Assembly: GCA_002495685.1 (NCBI GenBank) | Contig: DAGJ01000007.1 | Coordinates: 27,013 to 91,012, forward strand | Length of the DNA stretch: 64,000 nt | Direction of reading: 5' to 3' | From: Methanobrevibacter sp. UBA412 | GTDB lineage: Archaea > Methanobacteriota > Methanobacteria > Methanobacteriales > Methanobacteriaceae | Made by a program: the position numbers and the translations under genes | The notes under the pieces: generated by a model | What the model was told of the DNA's origin: nothing | Databases searched by the model: none | The model's input: the letters and a program-made list of their open reading frames with translations, nothing else | Part shown: positions 1 to 9,738 of the stretch, piece by piece | Numbering within the stretch: the stretch's first letter is position 1 | Layout: each line of letters opens with the position of its first letter

Positions 1-618
1 TTCTAGTTTTGGTTTTGTTTCTTTTTCGGGTTGTGTGAGAGTATTTTGATTGTCATCATTATTTATTTTTAAACTAGTTTTAACAATAGGATCTTCGATT
101 TTGAATTTTTCCTTTTCTTCCTCTTTTAAAGGGGTTATTGTTTCAACTTCATTATATGTAGATTTTGATCCTTTTTTAAGAGAAGCAGGTTTGTCATTTG
201 AGTTTTTAATTAAATTGTCATTGAATTCACTAATTTTGTTTTTAAAATCTGTTGTTGGTTCACCAATAGTATCTTTAACTAAGTCTTTTGCAGAATATTC
301 TTTTTTATTATTATTATTTTCCCCGGTAAACATATTTTTAAATGAATCTGTTAAAGAATCATCATTTTCAATATTTTGTGTTTGTTGATATGAATCAATT
401 TTTTCTTCTTTTTTATTAAAATTAAACATTGAACTTATATCTTCAGTTTCAGGAAGTTTATTTTTTTGATTTTTAAGTTTATTTATATATTTAGTTGTAT
501 TGAGTCCGTTTGTTGGCATTTCAGTTTCTATTTCTTTGTAATACTTTTTTACCCAAACAATAGAGCCAATACCGATTATTGCTATTATTAAAAGTAAAAC
601 TACTGTTAGTGAATTCAT
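1..618 (-). CDS. Asn/Lys-rich membrane-anchored hypothetical protein (3' end outside window)
   Basis: An open frame on the minus strand begins with ATG at 618 and runs without a stop to the window edge, so 206 residues are visible and the C-terminus is missing. A GTGAGG Shine-Dalgarno lies about 9 bases upstream of the ATG. Residues 4-23 form one hydrophobic helix (MNSLTVVLLLIIAIIG start), followed by a basic WVKKYYK stretch and a long, low-complexity tail rich in Asn, Lys, Glu, Asp and Ser with no recognisable domain. This suggests an N-terminally anchored protein with a disordered extension; which side of the membrane the tail lies on is not evident. The gene is divergent from dapL. I do not recognise the family. 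Confidence 0.7.
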   Translation of the reverse strand, partial: MNSLTVVLLLIIAIIGIGSIVWVKKYYKEIETEMPTNGLNTTKYINKLKNQKNKLPETEDISSMFNFNKKEEKIDSYQQTQNIENDDSLTDSFKNMFTGENNNNKKEYSAKDLVKDTIGEPTTDFKNKISEFNDNLIKNSNDKPASLKKGSKSTYNEVETITPLKEEEKEKFKIEDPIVKTSLKINNDDNQNTLTQPEKETKPKLE

Positions 619-844
619 TTATTTTTTCCTCACACATTTTTTATAAATTTATAATTATATTTTATTATAATTATTATAAAATATATATTTTATTTATTTT
701 TAGAAAAAAATATTTTTTTTAGGAACTTTTTTAGAAACTTTTTTAACAAAAAAAATTTATAATTAAATATAGTATATATAATAAGCAAATTTATTATAAT
801 ATTATATTTTAGATTAAAAAAAATTTTATAGGAAATGAATTTAG

Positions 845-2080
845 ATGGTAGTAAAAATTAATGAAAATTATCTTTTAATACAAAATAGTTACCTTTTTGT
901 GGAAGTAGAAAGACGTGCTAATAAATATCAGGAAGAAAATCCTGATAAAAATATAATTAAAATGGGTATTGGTGATGTAACAAAACCTTTAGCTAAAACT
1001 GTTGTAAAAGCTTTTAAAGATGCAGTTGAAGAAATGGGACATTCTGACACTTTTCATGGTTACGGTCCTGAACAAGGTTATGATTTTTTACAAAAAGCAA
1101 TTATTGATAATGAATTTAAACCATTAGGCGTCAATTTTGATTTAGATGAAGTTTTTATCAGTGATGGCGCAAAATGTGATACAGGAAATATACAAGAAAT
1201 TTTTGGTATAGATAACACTATTGCTGTAACTGATCCTGTTTATCCAGTATATGTAGATACTAATGTAATGGCTGGAAGAACTGGACCTATAATGGATAAT
1301 GGAATGTTCGAAGGAATTGTATATTTACCTTGCACTGAAGAAAATGATTTTGTCCCAGAACTTCCAAAAGAACCTGTGGACATTATATATTTATGTTTCC
1401 CAAATAATCCAACTGGTGAAACTCTTACTAAAGAACAATTAACAGTATTTGTAAATTATGCAATAGAAAATGATGCAATTATTCTTTTTGATGCTGCTTA
1501 TGAATGTTTTATTCAGGAAGAGGATGTTCCACACAGTATTTATGAAATTCCCGGAGCAAAAAAAGTTGCAATTGAATTTAGAAGTTATTCAAAAACTGCA
1601 GGATTTACTGGAACACGTTGTGCATATACTATTGTACCAAAAGACATTGAAATCACAGCATCTAATAAAGAAATTGTAAAATTAAATGATTTATGGAATC
1701 GTAGACAAACCACTAAATTCAATGGAGTTTCTTATCCAGTTCAACGAGCAGCAGAATCTATTTACACAGAACAAGGTCAAAAAGAAATCAAAGAAAATCT
1801 TGCTTATTACAATGAAAATGCTAAACTTATAAGAGAAAGCTTTTTAAAAATGGGATTAAACACTTATGGTGGAGTTAATAGTCCATATGTTTGGGTTAAA
1901 ACTCCAGAAGGTGTTGATTCATGGAAATTCTTTGATATATTACTTGAAGAAGCAAATGTTGTTGGAACCCCAGGTTCTGGATTTGGTCCAAGTGGTGAAG
2001 GATATCTTAGATTAACTGCATTCAATACACATGAAAACACAAAAGAAGCAATGGATAGAATAAGTAAATTATCCTTCTAA
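845..2080 (+). CDS. dapL: LL-diaminopimelate aminotransferase
   Basis: This 411-aa fold-type I PLP aminotransferase converts tetrahydrodipicolinate directly to LL-diaminopimelate with glutamate as donor, a step towards lysine. The start region (INENYL, SYLF), GIGDVTKPL at about 41-49 and HGYGPEQGY at 71-79 are typical of DapL. CFPNNPTG at 184-191 and [12 protein letters not shown], with the Schiff-base lysine at about 250, mark the PLP site. Length matches the family (about 400-410 aa). It is the first gene after a divergent AT-rich promoter region and is followed 28 bp later by a small gene of unrelated type. Methanogens of this order are known to use the DapL route. Confidence 0.93.
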   Translation: MVVKINENYLLIQNSYLFVEVERRANKYQEENPDKNIIKMGIGDVTKPLAKTVVKAFKDAVEEMGHSDTFHGYGPEQGYDFLQKAIIDNEFKPLGVNFDLDEVFISDGAKCDTGNIQEIFGIDNTIAVTDPVYPVYVDTNVMAGRTGPIMDNGMFEGIVYLPCTEENDFVPELPKEPVDIIYLCFPNNPTGETLTKEQLTVFVNYAIENDAIILFDAAYECFIQEEDVPHSIYEIPGAKKVAIEFRSYSKTAGFTGTRCAYTIVPKDIEITASNKEIVKLNDLWNRRQTTKFNGVSYPVQRAAESIYTEQGQKEIKENLAYYNENAKLIRESFLKMGLNTYGGVNSPYVWVKTPEGVDSWKFFDILLEEANVVGTPGSGFGPSGEGYLRLTAFNTHENTKEAMDRISKLSF

Positions 2081-2108
2081 AAATAATTGAATTATAGGAT
2101 TTGATAAA

Positions 2109-2789
2109 ATGGTTAAAGGCATAGATATATTAGAAAAAAAAGATGATTTTAATGATATTTTCACTAAAACAGGTACAATGGCTTATGAAAGACAACAAAA
2201 TTTAAGTGAAGTTATAGGTGAAAATAATTGCGAGATTAATTTTGAAGATGGATTATTAGTTTTTCCAGATAATGAATTTCCAATGCAAATTATAGGATCA
2301 TTATCACAAAAAGAAGAAAAATGGTCATGGGCTTGGGATAATGATGATGTTGGTTTTCCACAAATTTTACTTGAAGATGTAAATAAAATCAAGAAAATTG
2401 GTGAAGAATATAATATTCCTGAATTTTCTAACAGCATTTTAACTAATGTTAATATTGATGTAGCTCATATTTTACTTATGACTGTTGCACCTTTAGTTGA
2501 TGCAGATGCATATTATGCAGTTGATGCAGGGGATTTAATTTTATTTGTAACTATTCATTCAGATGAAATACCTACTAATGAAGATTTAGATAAGTTTTCT
2601 CATAATTATAACGATTTCCAAATAGATTATCCCGTAAATGCAAGAAAAGCATTAAAAGGTTATACTATTCTTAAAGGTTATGAATTTGTAGATAGAGAAG
2701 ACTTTTCAATGGCTAAAACTGGACAACAAAGAGTTATTGTCGGATTTTCAGATCGTGGAAAAGTTACTAATATTCAAACAATGAAATAA
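2109..2789 (+). CDS. DUF6882-like small soluble protein (possible immunity-type protein)
   Basis: A 226-aa acidic protein without signal peptide or membrane segment. The central KWSWAWDNDD motif, followed by a run of leucine-rich helices and a late AYYAVDAG segment, resembles what I know as DUF6882, a family scattered through bacteria with no assigned reaction. This is recognition from memory and should be tested by a profile search. The ATG follows AGGATTTGAT. It is the first of four consecutive small genes on the same strand (to 4683) between the housekeeping genes dapL and purA. Such grouped, fast-evolving, cytosolic proteins often act as orphan immunity proteins or sensors, but function here is unknown. 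Confidence 0.7.
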   Translation: MVKGIDILEKKDDFNDIFTKTGTMAYERQQNLSEVIGENNCEINFEDGLLVFPDNEFPMQIIGSLSQKEEKWSWAWDNDDVGFPQILLEDVNKIKKIGEEYNIPEFSNSILTNVNIDVAHILLMTVAPLVDADAYYAVDAGDLILFVTIHSDEIPTNEDLDKFSHNYNDFQIDYPVNARKALKGYTILKGYEFVDREDFSMAKTGQQRVIVGFSDRGKVTNIQTMK

Positions 2790-2826
2790 AAAATAAATTA
2801 GTACCAAATTTAAGGGTTAGTTGTTT

Positions 2827-3456
2827 ATGAATGTAGAATTGAAAGAAGAAATAATATATGAAATTAGTCTTCTTGTTAAATCTGGATTCTATGCTCCTCT
2901 AGAAATTAATGAGATAATAGAAGAACAATTCCTAGATGAAGATGTTAATCTTAATCAAATAGATTTAATAGTTAAAGAAGAATTAGAAAAACATATTGAA
3001 GATTTGAAAGATTGTAAGTTTAAATTTTTTAGAAGTTTGAATAATAGTTTTATAGATTTAACTAAAAAAAACATTGTCCCTATTCATAATGCAGGATTTG
3101 ACTTTGAAGAGGGGGTTAATGATGCATTTGAAATTTATACTCATCTTGTAAATAATAAATATGATGCTAAAGGTTTTGTTTTCTACTCTTTTTATGATAT
3201 AGAAGATTGTATTAATGATAATGAATTATATTTAACTTTTGGGGATTATAAACAAAATAAAAAATTAGCTCTTAAAATTGGTAATGAAATTGTGGATTCA
3301 TTAAAATTTAATAATTTAAATGTTAAATGGGATGGTAGTCTTGATGAAAGAATTTGTATTAAACCATTTAAATGGATGAAACATTTTGATGAAGATTTCA
3401 CTTATGGGATGGAAGGAGCCGTTGAAACTTATATAAAAATTAATTTAAAGGATTAA
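2827..3456 (+). CDS. DUF6891-like small soluble protein
   Basis: About 209 aa, soluble and acidic. The C-terminal half carries GFVFYSFYDIED, LYLTFGDY and later NVKWDGS with a closing KPFKWMKHF; this order matches my memory of DUF6891, a bacterial family of unknown function often annotated beside toxin-immunity genes. The start is ambiguous: ATG at 2827 lies about 10 bases after AAGGG, while a TTG at 2821 lies 4 bases after it; I chose ATG. It follows the DUF6882-like gene after a short gap and precedes another unknown gene by 4 bp, so the group is probably co-transcribed. Confidence 0.7.
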   Translation: MNVELKEEIIYEISLLVKSGFYAPLEINEIIEEQFLDEDVNLNQIDLIVKEELEKHIEDLKDCKFKFFRSLNNSFIDLTKKNIVPIHNAGFDFEEGVNDAFEIYTHLVNNKYDAKGFVFYSFYDIEDCINDNELYLTFGDYKQNKKLALKIGNEIVDSLKFNNLNVKWDGSLDERICIKPFKWMKHFDEDFTYGMEGAVETYIKINLKD

Positions 3457-3460
3457 TATC

Positions 3461-4117
3461 ATGGAAAAAAAGTCATTAAATCTAATTGAAGATATAATAT
3501 CTACTGCTGGACGATGGACATGGCTTGAAATATCTAATGATGCATTATATTTTGAATTTAAAGATGTTCAAATCTTTAATCCCAAAAATGATACTAATAA
3601 ATTTGAAGATTCTAGTAGTGAAATAGCTATAAGATTTGGTGAAAATATTTTTCTAGCTATTTTCTATAATGATATTAAAGATGTGGAATTTTTAGGACTT
3701 TCAAATGATTTACAAAATTTAATGAAATCTGATACAATTAATTTTAAAGATAATCTAATGAATTTTCATAAAGAATTTTCATTAAAAATAGTGAAAAATC
3801 AATTTAAATTTCAAGATCGGGATTACCTTAAAGCAATAGCAAATTTTTATGAAAATAAAAAAATACTTGTTGAAAATTACGAAGAGGGTAATAATGGTTA
3901 TGATTTTTTATTATGTTTTACTGTTAGTAATGTAAGTATTGCAGTAGGAGGTAATAATATTCATTTTTTCAATGATTTTGAGCAGTTAACTGGTGAAGAT
4001 ATAAAAAATTTATCTAATAAATGGTGTTTGTACTATTTAGATTATTGGAATAAAAAAGGGACAAATGAAGAATATTCTTTTGATTCTATATGTGAAGAAT
4101 TCCCCCTTAATTTATAA
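3461..4117 (+). CDS. Hypothetical soluble protein of the 2.1-4.7 kb small-gene cluster
   Basis: A 218-aa protein starting at ATG 3461 after AAGGAT, only 4 bp downstream of the previous stop, indicating translational coupling. No signal peptide or membrane helix. It has aromatic patches (GRWTWLEIS near the start, WCLYYLDYW near the end) and many Asp, Asn and Phe residues. I cannot assign it to a family. Size, composition and position match its neighbours, so an immunity-like or ligand-binding role is conceivable, but that is inference from context only. Confidence 0.65.
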   Translation: MEKKSLNLIEDIISTAGRWTWLEISNDALYFEFKDVQIFNPKNDTNKFEDSSSEIAIRFGENIFLAIFYNDIKDVEFLGLSNDLQNLMKSDTINFKDNLMNFHKEFSLKIVKNQFKFQDRDYLKAIANFYENKKILVENYEEGNNGYDFLLCFTVSNVSIAVGGNNIHFFNDFEQLTGEDIKNLSNKWCLYYLDYWNKKGTNEEYSFDSICEEFPLNL

Positions 4118-4140
4118 TAAAAATAATTTTTTTGATTAAT

Positions 4141-4683
4141 ATGAAAAATACAGATAAAGGATATAATTATTTGAATGTTTCAAATGATTTTTATGGTGAA
4201 ACTCCAAGCCCCAAAGCTATTGAAATAGCGGATTATGAGTTTTTTTGGGATTGTGTGGATCAATTAGCACCTTTTGGTTCTGATGAAGGTTATATGGCTT
4301 TTGTTGAATTATGTGATTGGAGAGAAGATAATCCCAATGCTCCTCTAATTGAGTGTTTTAATTGGATTTTAAATAGTTGGGATTTAAATTTAGAGGATTA
4401 TAATGAAGAAATTCTTGAAGATTCTAATATAACTAAAATTATTAAAGATAAAAGTTTTGATGAAGATTTAATCATGCTTGATGTTACAATTATTGCAACA
4501 GCTTTTGGTCAATTAATTTTAGAAGGAAAAATTGATGCTGATGTTAAGAATATTGTTCAATTAGCAGTTCTTCGTCAAATGAATCATTTAGTTTTAGATG
4601 AATTCTTAGGATATAATGAAGAATGGAAATATGATAGGTATAAGTATCTTCAAATTCTTTTAGACATATTGAAAATTGCATAA
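4141..4683 (+). CDS. Hypothetical acidic soluble protein, last gene of the small-gene cluster
   Basis: About 180 aa with pI clearly acidic and an all-helical look. Motifs visible are APFGSDEGYMAF and a following CDWREDNPNAP near residues 45-75, which recall small bacterial proteins encoded near toxins or contact systems, though I cannot name the family. ATG at 4141 is preceded by TTGATTAAT; a TTG at 4132 is an in-frame alternative. The next gene, purA, has its own leader and Shine-Dalgarno 160 bp later, so this gene closes the cluster. Confidence 0.62.
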   Translation: MKNTDKGYNYLNVSNDFYGETPSPKAIEIADYEFFWDCVDQLAPFGSDEGYMAFVELCDWREDNPNAPLIECFNWILNSWDLNLEDYNEEILEDSNITKIIKDKSFDEDLIMLDVTIIATAFGQLILEGKIDADVKNIVQLAVLRQMNHLVLDEFLGYNEEWKYDRYKYLQILLDILKIA

Positions 4684-4846
4684 TTTTTAGGTTAATTTTA
4701 TAAAGGTTTAAAAATATATTAATTGTTTGGTGTATTAATTATAATTATATGTTAATGTAATTGATTATCATTTAAGATTTATGAATTTATTAAGATATTT
4801 AAAAAAATTTTTTTTATCATAAAATTTTTTTTAGGAGATTTAAATA

Positions 4847-5869
4847 ATGACTTGTAGTATATTAGTCGGTGGAGCTTGGGGAGATGAAGGTAAAGGTAAA
4901 TGTATTACTTACCTTTGTGATAACGATAAACCGAAAGTTATAGCTCGTGCAGGTGTAGGTCCAAATGCGGGTCACTCTGTTGTTTTAAATGGAGAAAAAT
5001 ATGGTTTAAGATTAATTCCTTCTGGTTTTGTTCAAAGAGATGCTCAACTTCTTATTGGTGCTGGTGTCTTAGTGGATCCTGAAGTATTTTTCCATGAATT
5101 AGAATATTTAGATAAGTTTGATGTTAAAAGTAGAACTCTTGTTGATCCTCGTTGTAGTATGATAACTAAAGAAGATCGTGATCGTGATCGTGGTTCAGAA
5201 CATTTATTTAAAAAGATTGGCAGTACTGGTTCAGGATGTGGTCCAGCAAATAGTGATCGTGTTTTAAGAATAGCTGACATGGCTAAAGATGTTCCAGAAC
5301 TTCAAGATTATTTGACCGATGTTTCTGTAGCATGTAATGATAATATTGATGCTGGTGAAGATGTTTTTATTGAAGGTTCTCAAGGTTTTGGACTTTCATT
5401 ATACTATGGAACTTATCCTTTTGTAACTAGTAAAGATACTACTGCTAGTACTTTTGCTGCAGATGTAGGTGTAGGTCCAACAAAAATTGATGAAGTTATC
5501 AATGTTTTTAAAGCTTATATTACTCGTGTTGGTGAAGGACCATTTTCAACTGAAATAAATCAGAATAAAGCTGAAGAGATGGATATTGAAGAATATGGTA
5601 CTGTTACTGGTCGTCGTAGAAGAGTAGGTCTTTTTGATTTTGAGTTAGCTAAGGAATCTTGTAGAATTAATGGTGCTACTCAAATTGCTTTAACTTGTGT
5701 TGATAGATTATATCCTGATTGTGCACGTACACAAGATTATGGTACTTTATCTGCTGAAACTAAAGATTTCATTGATCAAATTGAAACTGAAACTGGTGTT
5801 CCTGTAACTATTATTAGTACTGGTCCGGATTTAGTTGATACTATTGATTTAAGAAGTGAATTATTATAG
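4847..5869 (+). CDS. purA: Adenylosuccinate synthetase (short archaeal form)
   Basis: Catalyses IMP + aspartate + GTP to adenylosuccinate, the committed step to AMP. GDEGKGK at residues 12-18 is the IMP/GTP phosphate loop with its catalytic Asp, and GVGPNAGHS at 36-44 supplies the catalytic His. Later [21 protein letters not shown] and [13 protein letters not shown] are conserved signature stretches. At 340 aa it is about 90 residues shorter than the bacterial enzyme, as usual in methanogens. ATG follows AGGAGATT. It sits alone between the immunity-like cluster and a zinc-ribbon protein. Confidence 0.95.
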   Translation: MTCSILVGGAWGDEGKGKCITYLCDNDKPKVIARAGVGPNAGHSVVLNGEKYGLRLIPSGFVQRDAQLLIGAGVLVDPEVFFHELEYLDKFDVKSRTLVDPRCSMITKEDRDRDRGSEHLFKKIGSTGSGCGPANSDRVLRIADMAKDVPELQDYLTDVSVACNDNIDAGEDVFIEGSQGFGLSLYYGTYPFVTSKDTTASTFAADVGVGPTKIDEVINVFKAYITRVGEGPFSTEINQNKAEEMDIEEYGTVTGRRRRVGLFDFELAKESCRINGATQIALTCVDRLYPDCARTQDYGTLSAETKDFIDQIETETGVPVTIISTGPDLVDTIDLRSELL

Positions 5870-5931
5870 ATTTATAAATTTTATGAATCTATTTTTTATA
5901 TTTTAATTTTTTTTATTTAATAAAATTTTTT

Positions 5932-5954
5932 TGTAATGTTATTATGATATTACA
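5932..5954. promoter_or_regulatory. Imperfect inverted repeat upstream of the zinc-ribbon gene
   Basis: TGTAAT and ATTACA arms are separated by 11 bases, ending 16 bases before the ATG at 5970. The position between purA and a DNA-binding-type protein would suit an autoregulatory site, or a degenerate element end. Evidence is only the symmetry in a very AT-rich background, so this is weak. Confidence 0.25.
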
Positions 5955-5969
5955 TAAAATTTATTAATA

Positions 5970-6404
5970 ATGTATATTTATAGTATAATCATGAAGGGTG
6001 TTATTAATCCTGAAGTTAATTTGCCTGATGAAAAAATTGCAATGGCTTTTTTTAGGAGCATACGTTGGGTTCATGGAGTTTACTGTCCTAAGTGTAAATC
6101 CTATGATATTAATAATCGAGGAATTCAGGGGAGAGTTCGTAGATACTCTTGTAAAAAATGTGGAAATAATTTTAATGATTTTAGTGGAACCTTTTTTTAT
6201 AAAAGTAAAATCCCTTTAGGCGTCATGTTGTATATCTTATTTAATATGAATATTAAAACCGTAAAAGAGTTAGTTGCGGAAACTGGTTATAGTAGACAGT
6301 GTATTAGTCGCATAACTAAATTATTTAGGGATAAATTATTTGATAATCCTGAATTTTATCATAATGAAAAAGAAATTAATAATGATATTGAAAAGAAGAT
6401 GTAA
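5970..6404 (+). CDS. Stand-alone IS1595-type zinc ribbon plus helix-turn-helix protein
   Basis: A 144-aa protein (or 137 aa from ATG 5991). CPKCKSYDI and a second YSCKKCGNNF pair around residues 39-67 form a C4 zinc ribbon of the type at the N-terminus of IS1595-family transposases, followed by the typical FSGTFFYKSKIPLGVML segment. Residues about 95-120 (VKELVAETGYSRQCISRI) look like a helix-turn-helix. No DDE nuclease domain follows; the downstream sequence is non-coding. It is either a truncated transposase or a domesticated regulator. There is no clear Shine-Dalgarno at either start. Confidence 0.7.
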   Translation: MYIYSIIMKGVINPEVNLPDEKIAMAFFRSIRWVHGVYCPKCKSYDINNRGIQGRVRRYSCKKCGNNFNDFSGTFFYKSKIPLGVMLYILFNMNIKTVKELVAETGYSRQCISRITKLFRDKLFDNPEFYHNEKEINNDIEKKM

Positions 6405-6799
6405 GCTTATTAGTCATTATTATTTTATGCCTTAAACTATATTTGATATTGTATATTTGTCTTTTTTTAATTTATTTTAGTATTTGTCTTTCAATCTTTT
6501 TTTAAATTAATGTTCTTTCTTTTAATAATAAAATATATTTATAATTTGATTTATATAATAAAAAAATATATTATTTTGCACTATTATATTAACTAATACT
6601 ATTTTATCTTTTTTAAAGTATTTTATTATCATATGCTTATGTAATTGTAATATTAAGATTACACTAAATTTTTTTATCAAAACTATTATATATCTAATGT
6701 TTTATTATAATATATTAATAATGATTTTATGTAAAAATTTAATTTTTTTAAAAAATTTAATTTCTCTCTCATTATTTTAAAAAATTTTTGGTGATATAA
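6405..6799. other. AT-rich intergenic region
   Basis: About 395 bases between the zinc-ribbon gene and the ABC transporter. I see only A/T tracts and candidate TATA elements for the downstream substrate-binding protein; no RNA gene, repeat array or remainder of a transposase is evident. A short minus-strand open frame here is low-complexity shadow sequence. Confidence 0.5.
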
Positions 6800-7765
6800 T
6801 TGAATAAAAAGACTATAATTGTAGCTATTATTATAATTGCAATAATTGCAGTTTTTGGAGCTTATTTTTATATGAACTCCCAAGATGATGGAACTGTAAA
6901 TATTGGTTACTTACCATCTGATCATGATGCTGCATTATTTGTTGCAGATGCTCAAGATAAATACCAAGCTGAAGGTATTAAAACTAATCTTGTACAATTC
7001 AACAATGGTGGAGATTTAATGACTGCTATGGCAAGTGGGGAAGTTGATGTTGGTTATGTTGGAATCACTCCAGTGTTATCTAGTATTCAAAAAGGTGTTC
7101 CTGTAAAAATAGTATCAGCAGTTCAAACTGAAGGTAGTGGACTTGTAGTGAGTTCAAATTCTAGTATAACTAGTATTAAAGATCTTAAAGGTAAAACTGT
7201 AGGTACTCCAGGTGAAGCTTCAATACAAAATATGTTACTTAAATATGCTCTTCAAAAAAATGGTATGAATGAAAGTGATGTTAAAATATCTGCAATGAAA
7301 GTACCAAGTATGAATGATGCTATTAAAACTGGTAAAATTGATGCTATGATGACTTATGAACCTTATGTAACTATGGCAACAAGTCAAGGTTATGGGAAAG
7401 AAATTGCAGATTCTAGTAATATTTTACCTAACCACCCATGTTGTGTAGTTACAGCAAGTGATGATTTTATTAATAACCATCCAGATGAACTTAAAAAGAT
7501 AGTTGAAATCCATGCAAATGAAACTAATTATATTAATTCTAATGTGGATAAATCTGCAGAATTACTACCTTCTGATATAGTAGCTAATTCTACTGTTGAA
7601 AAACAATCTTTAAACAAACTTCACTTTATAAGTGGATTAAGTTCTGATTATAAAGATAGTGTAAGATCTTTCATGGATATTGAAGTTCAAATGGGATTAT
7701 TAAAACAAAAATTGACTGATAATCAAATTTTCTATGATATTAATAGTACAAATAGTACTAAATAA
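6800..7765 (+). CDS. ABC transporter substrate-binding protein, NitT/TauT (SsuA/THI5-like) type
   Basis: A 321-aa extracytoplasmic solute receptor. TTG at 6800 is chosen because GGTGAT lies 5 bases upstream. Residues 5-26 form an uncleaved-looking membrane anchor or signal (no lipobox Cys). The mature part starts NIGYLPSDHDAALFVA and contains EVDVGYVGITPVLSSIQKG, GTPGEASIQNM and KIDAMMTYEPY, the usual ligand-cleft stretches of the NMT1/THI5/SsuA family for taurine, sulfonates, nitrate or pyrimidine precursors. The substrate cannot be told from sequence. Permease and ATPase genes follow on the same strand after a 255-bp gap. Confidence 0.85.
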   Translation: MNKKTIIVAIIIIAIIAVFGAYFYMNSQDDGTVNIGYLPSDHDAALFVADAQDKYQAEGIKTNLVQFNNGGDLMTAMASGEVDVGYVGITPVLSSIQKGVPVKIVSAVQTEGSGLVVSSNSSITSIKDLKGKTVGTPGEASIQNMLLKYALQKNGMNESDVKISAMKVPSMNDAIKTGKIDAMMTYEPYVTMATSQGYGKEIADSSNILPNHPCCVVTASDDFINNHPDELKKIVEIHANETNYINSNVDKSAELLPSDIVANSTVEKQSLNKLHFISGLSSDYKDSVRSFMDIEVQMGLLKQKLTDNQIFYDINSTNSTK

Positions 7766-8020
7766 TATCATAATTTTTACTTTTTTAATTTTTAATTTTA
7801 TTACTTGCTTTATAATATAAAGTTTAAATTAATTTAACTAATTTTTTAATTTTTTAGGTTTTATTTGAGTTAAATTTCTGTTATTTTATTTTTTTTAATT
7901 AAAATTTAATTTAAAGAATTTTGTAAGAGTTTCATTTATTAATTACTTTTAAATATTAAAAAGAGCTAAGTTATATTCGTATATTATAAAATTTTTAAAA
8001 AAATTATTATTGATGATTTA

Positions 8021-8764
8021 ATGAATAAAAAGAAAATTATAATTCCAATATTATTGCCTGTAATAGTATTAATATTCTGGTATGCAATAACAGATGGCTT
8101 AGGCTTAATAACACCTTATGTTTTACCTGGACCTATAGAAGTTTGCCAATCAGCTTTTACTGCAATTATTAATGGAAAGTTATTAAAAGATACTATTGAT
8201 ACATTATTTAAAGTATTTTTAGGTTTAATACTAGCATCTATAGTAGCTATACCTTTAGGTGTTGTGCTTGGAAGTAGTGAAACATTAGAAGATTTATGTA
8301 GTGTAGTTATAAGTATATTACGCCCTATTCCACCAGTTGCTTGGATTCCTTTCAGTATTTTATGGTTTGGAATAGGTACCGTTCCTGCAGTATTCATTAT
8401 CTTCATGGGTTGTGTTTTCCCAATTCTTGTTTATACCTTAGATGGTGTTAAAAGAACTCCTAAAGTTCTTGTTGAAGCAGCTCAAACTCTTGGTGCTAAT
8501 CGTTGGAATGTTTTACGCCGTATAATTTTACCTTCAGCAGTTCCTTACATAGTTTCTGGGTTAAAAGTTGGTGTAAGTATTGCTTTAATGTGTACAATTT
8601 CTGCAGAAATGATAGGATCAAGTAGTGGTTTAGGTTATTTAATTTTAACATCTACAAACTTATTTGATACTGGAACAACTGTAGTGGGAATGTTAACTAT
8701 TGGTATTATCGGAATAATATTTGATTACATGTTTAGAAAAGTTCAAGATCAAATATTTTGGTAG
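8021..8764 (+). CDS. ABC transporter permease, NitT/TauT type
   Basis: A 247-aa integral membrane protein with about six helices. The cytoplasmic EAA loop that docks the ATPase is visible at about 147-167 (VEAAQTLGANRWNVLRRIILP). The family hallmark RPIPPVAWIPFSILWFG lies near residues 103-119. Its ATG follows GATGATTTA. It partners the binding protein upstream and the ATPase 46 bp downstream, forming a complete importer of the SsuABC/TauABC class. Confidence 0.88.
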   Translation: MNKKKIIIPILLPVIVLIFWYAITDGLGLITPYVLPGPIEVCQSAFTAIINGKLLKDTIDTLFKVFLGLILASIVAIPLGVVLGSSETLEDLCSVVISILRPIPPVAWIPFSILWFGIGTVPAVFIIFMGCVFPILVYTLDGVKRTPKVLVEAAQTLGANRWNVLRRIILPSAVPYIVSGLKVGVSIALMCTISAEMIGSSSGLGYLILTSTNLFDTGTTVVGMLTIGIIGIIFDYMFRKVQDQIFW

Positions 8765-8810
8765 AATGAATAATATTTCATTAAAATAAATTTTATAGGG
8801 GAATAATATT

Positions 8811-9569
8811 TTGGTAATTCAAGTAAAAAATGTAAATAAATCTTTTAAACAAGAAGATGGTGATATTCTCCATGTTTTAGATAATATTAATCTTGATATA
8901 AAAGATAGGGAATTTATCTGTTTATTGGGTCCTTCTGGATGTGGTAAAACTACTCTTTTACGTATTATTGCAGGATTAGATGAACCTGATTCTGGGGAAG
9001 TTAATGATAGTGCTGGTTTAATTAAAGGTCCTTCACGTGATAGAGGTTTTATTTTTCAACAGTACTCATTGTTTCCTTGGATGACTGTATTGGATAATGT
9101 TGTTTTTGGATTAAATATGTGTTATCCTGATAAAAAGGAAGAAAATTTGGAATCTGCTAAAAGATATCTTCAAAGAGTAGGTTTAGAAGATTTTCAAAAT
9201 AGTTATCCTTATCAATTATCTGGGGGTATGAAACAAAGAGTAGCTATTATTAGATCTTTATTAAATCATACTCCGGTTCAATTGATGGATGAACCATTTT
9301 CTGCTTTAGATATGCAAACTAGGCATACTTTACAAGAACAATTAATTGGAGTTTGGAAAAGATTTGATACTACAATTGTTTTTGTTACTCATGATGTGGA
9401 TGAAGCGGTCTTTTTGGCAGATAAAGTTGTTGTTATGGATAAAAATCCTGGACGTGTTAAAGATATAGTTTCTATTGATTTGGAACGTCCAAGGAAGAGA
9501 GAATCCACGGAATTTTTAAAAATTCAGGAGGAAGTTATGGAATCTCTAGGTGTTCATGATATGGAATAA
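8811..9569 (+). CDS. ABC transporter ATP-binding protein, NitT/TauT type
   Basis: A 252-aa nucleotide-binding subunit. Walker A GPSGCGKTT at about 43-51, Q-loop FQQYSLFPWMTV, signature LSGGMKQR, Walker B VQLMDEPFSALD and switch THDVDEA are all intact. The FQQYSLFPWMT stretch is characteristic of SsuB/TauB-type ATPases. TTG start at 8811 follows AGGGGAA. Last gene of the importer cluster; a T-rich gap separates it from the cobalamin gene. Confidence 0.9.
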   Translation: MVIQVKNVNKSFKQEDGDILHVLDNINLDIKDREFICLLGPSGCGKTTLLRIIAGLDEPDSGEVNDSAGLIKGPSRDRGFIFQQYSLFPWMTVLDNVVFGLNMCYPDKKEENLESAKRYLQRVGLEDFQNSYPYQLSGGMKQRVAIIRSLLNHTPVQLMDEPFSALDMQTRHTLQEQLIGVWKRFDTTIVFVTHDVDEAVFLADKVVVMDKNPGRVKDIVSIDLERPRKRESTEFLKIQEEVMESLGVHDME

Positions 9570-9738
9570 ATTTATTTTTTTTATTTTTTTTATTTTGAAA
9601 TTCTTTTTTTAGTATATACTTTTATTAGTTAAAAAAATCTAATCCTATTTTATAAATGATTTAATTAATTAAAATAATTTTTATTTAACTGATTTATGGA
9701 TTAATTATTCTAGTTATAATATATAAGTAGTGATTTTA

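Noticed and set aside
50..388. Plus-strand open frame of 112 codons at the left edge.
   Set aside because: It is the complement of the minus-strand Asn/Lys-rich gene, which has a proper ATG, Shine-Dalgarno and membrane helix; the plus frame is a Phe/Leu/Ser-rich shadow.
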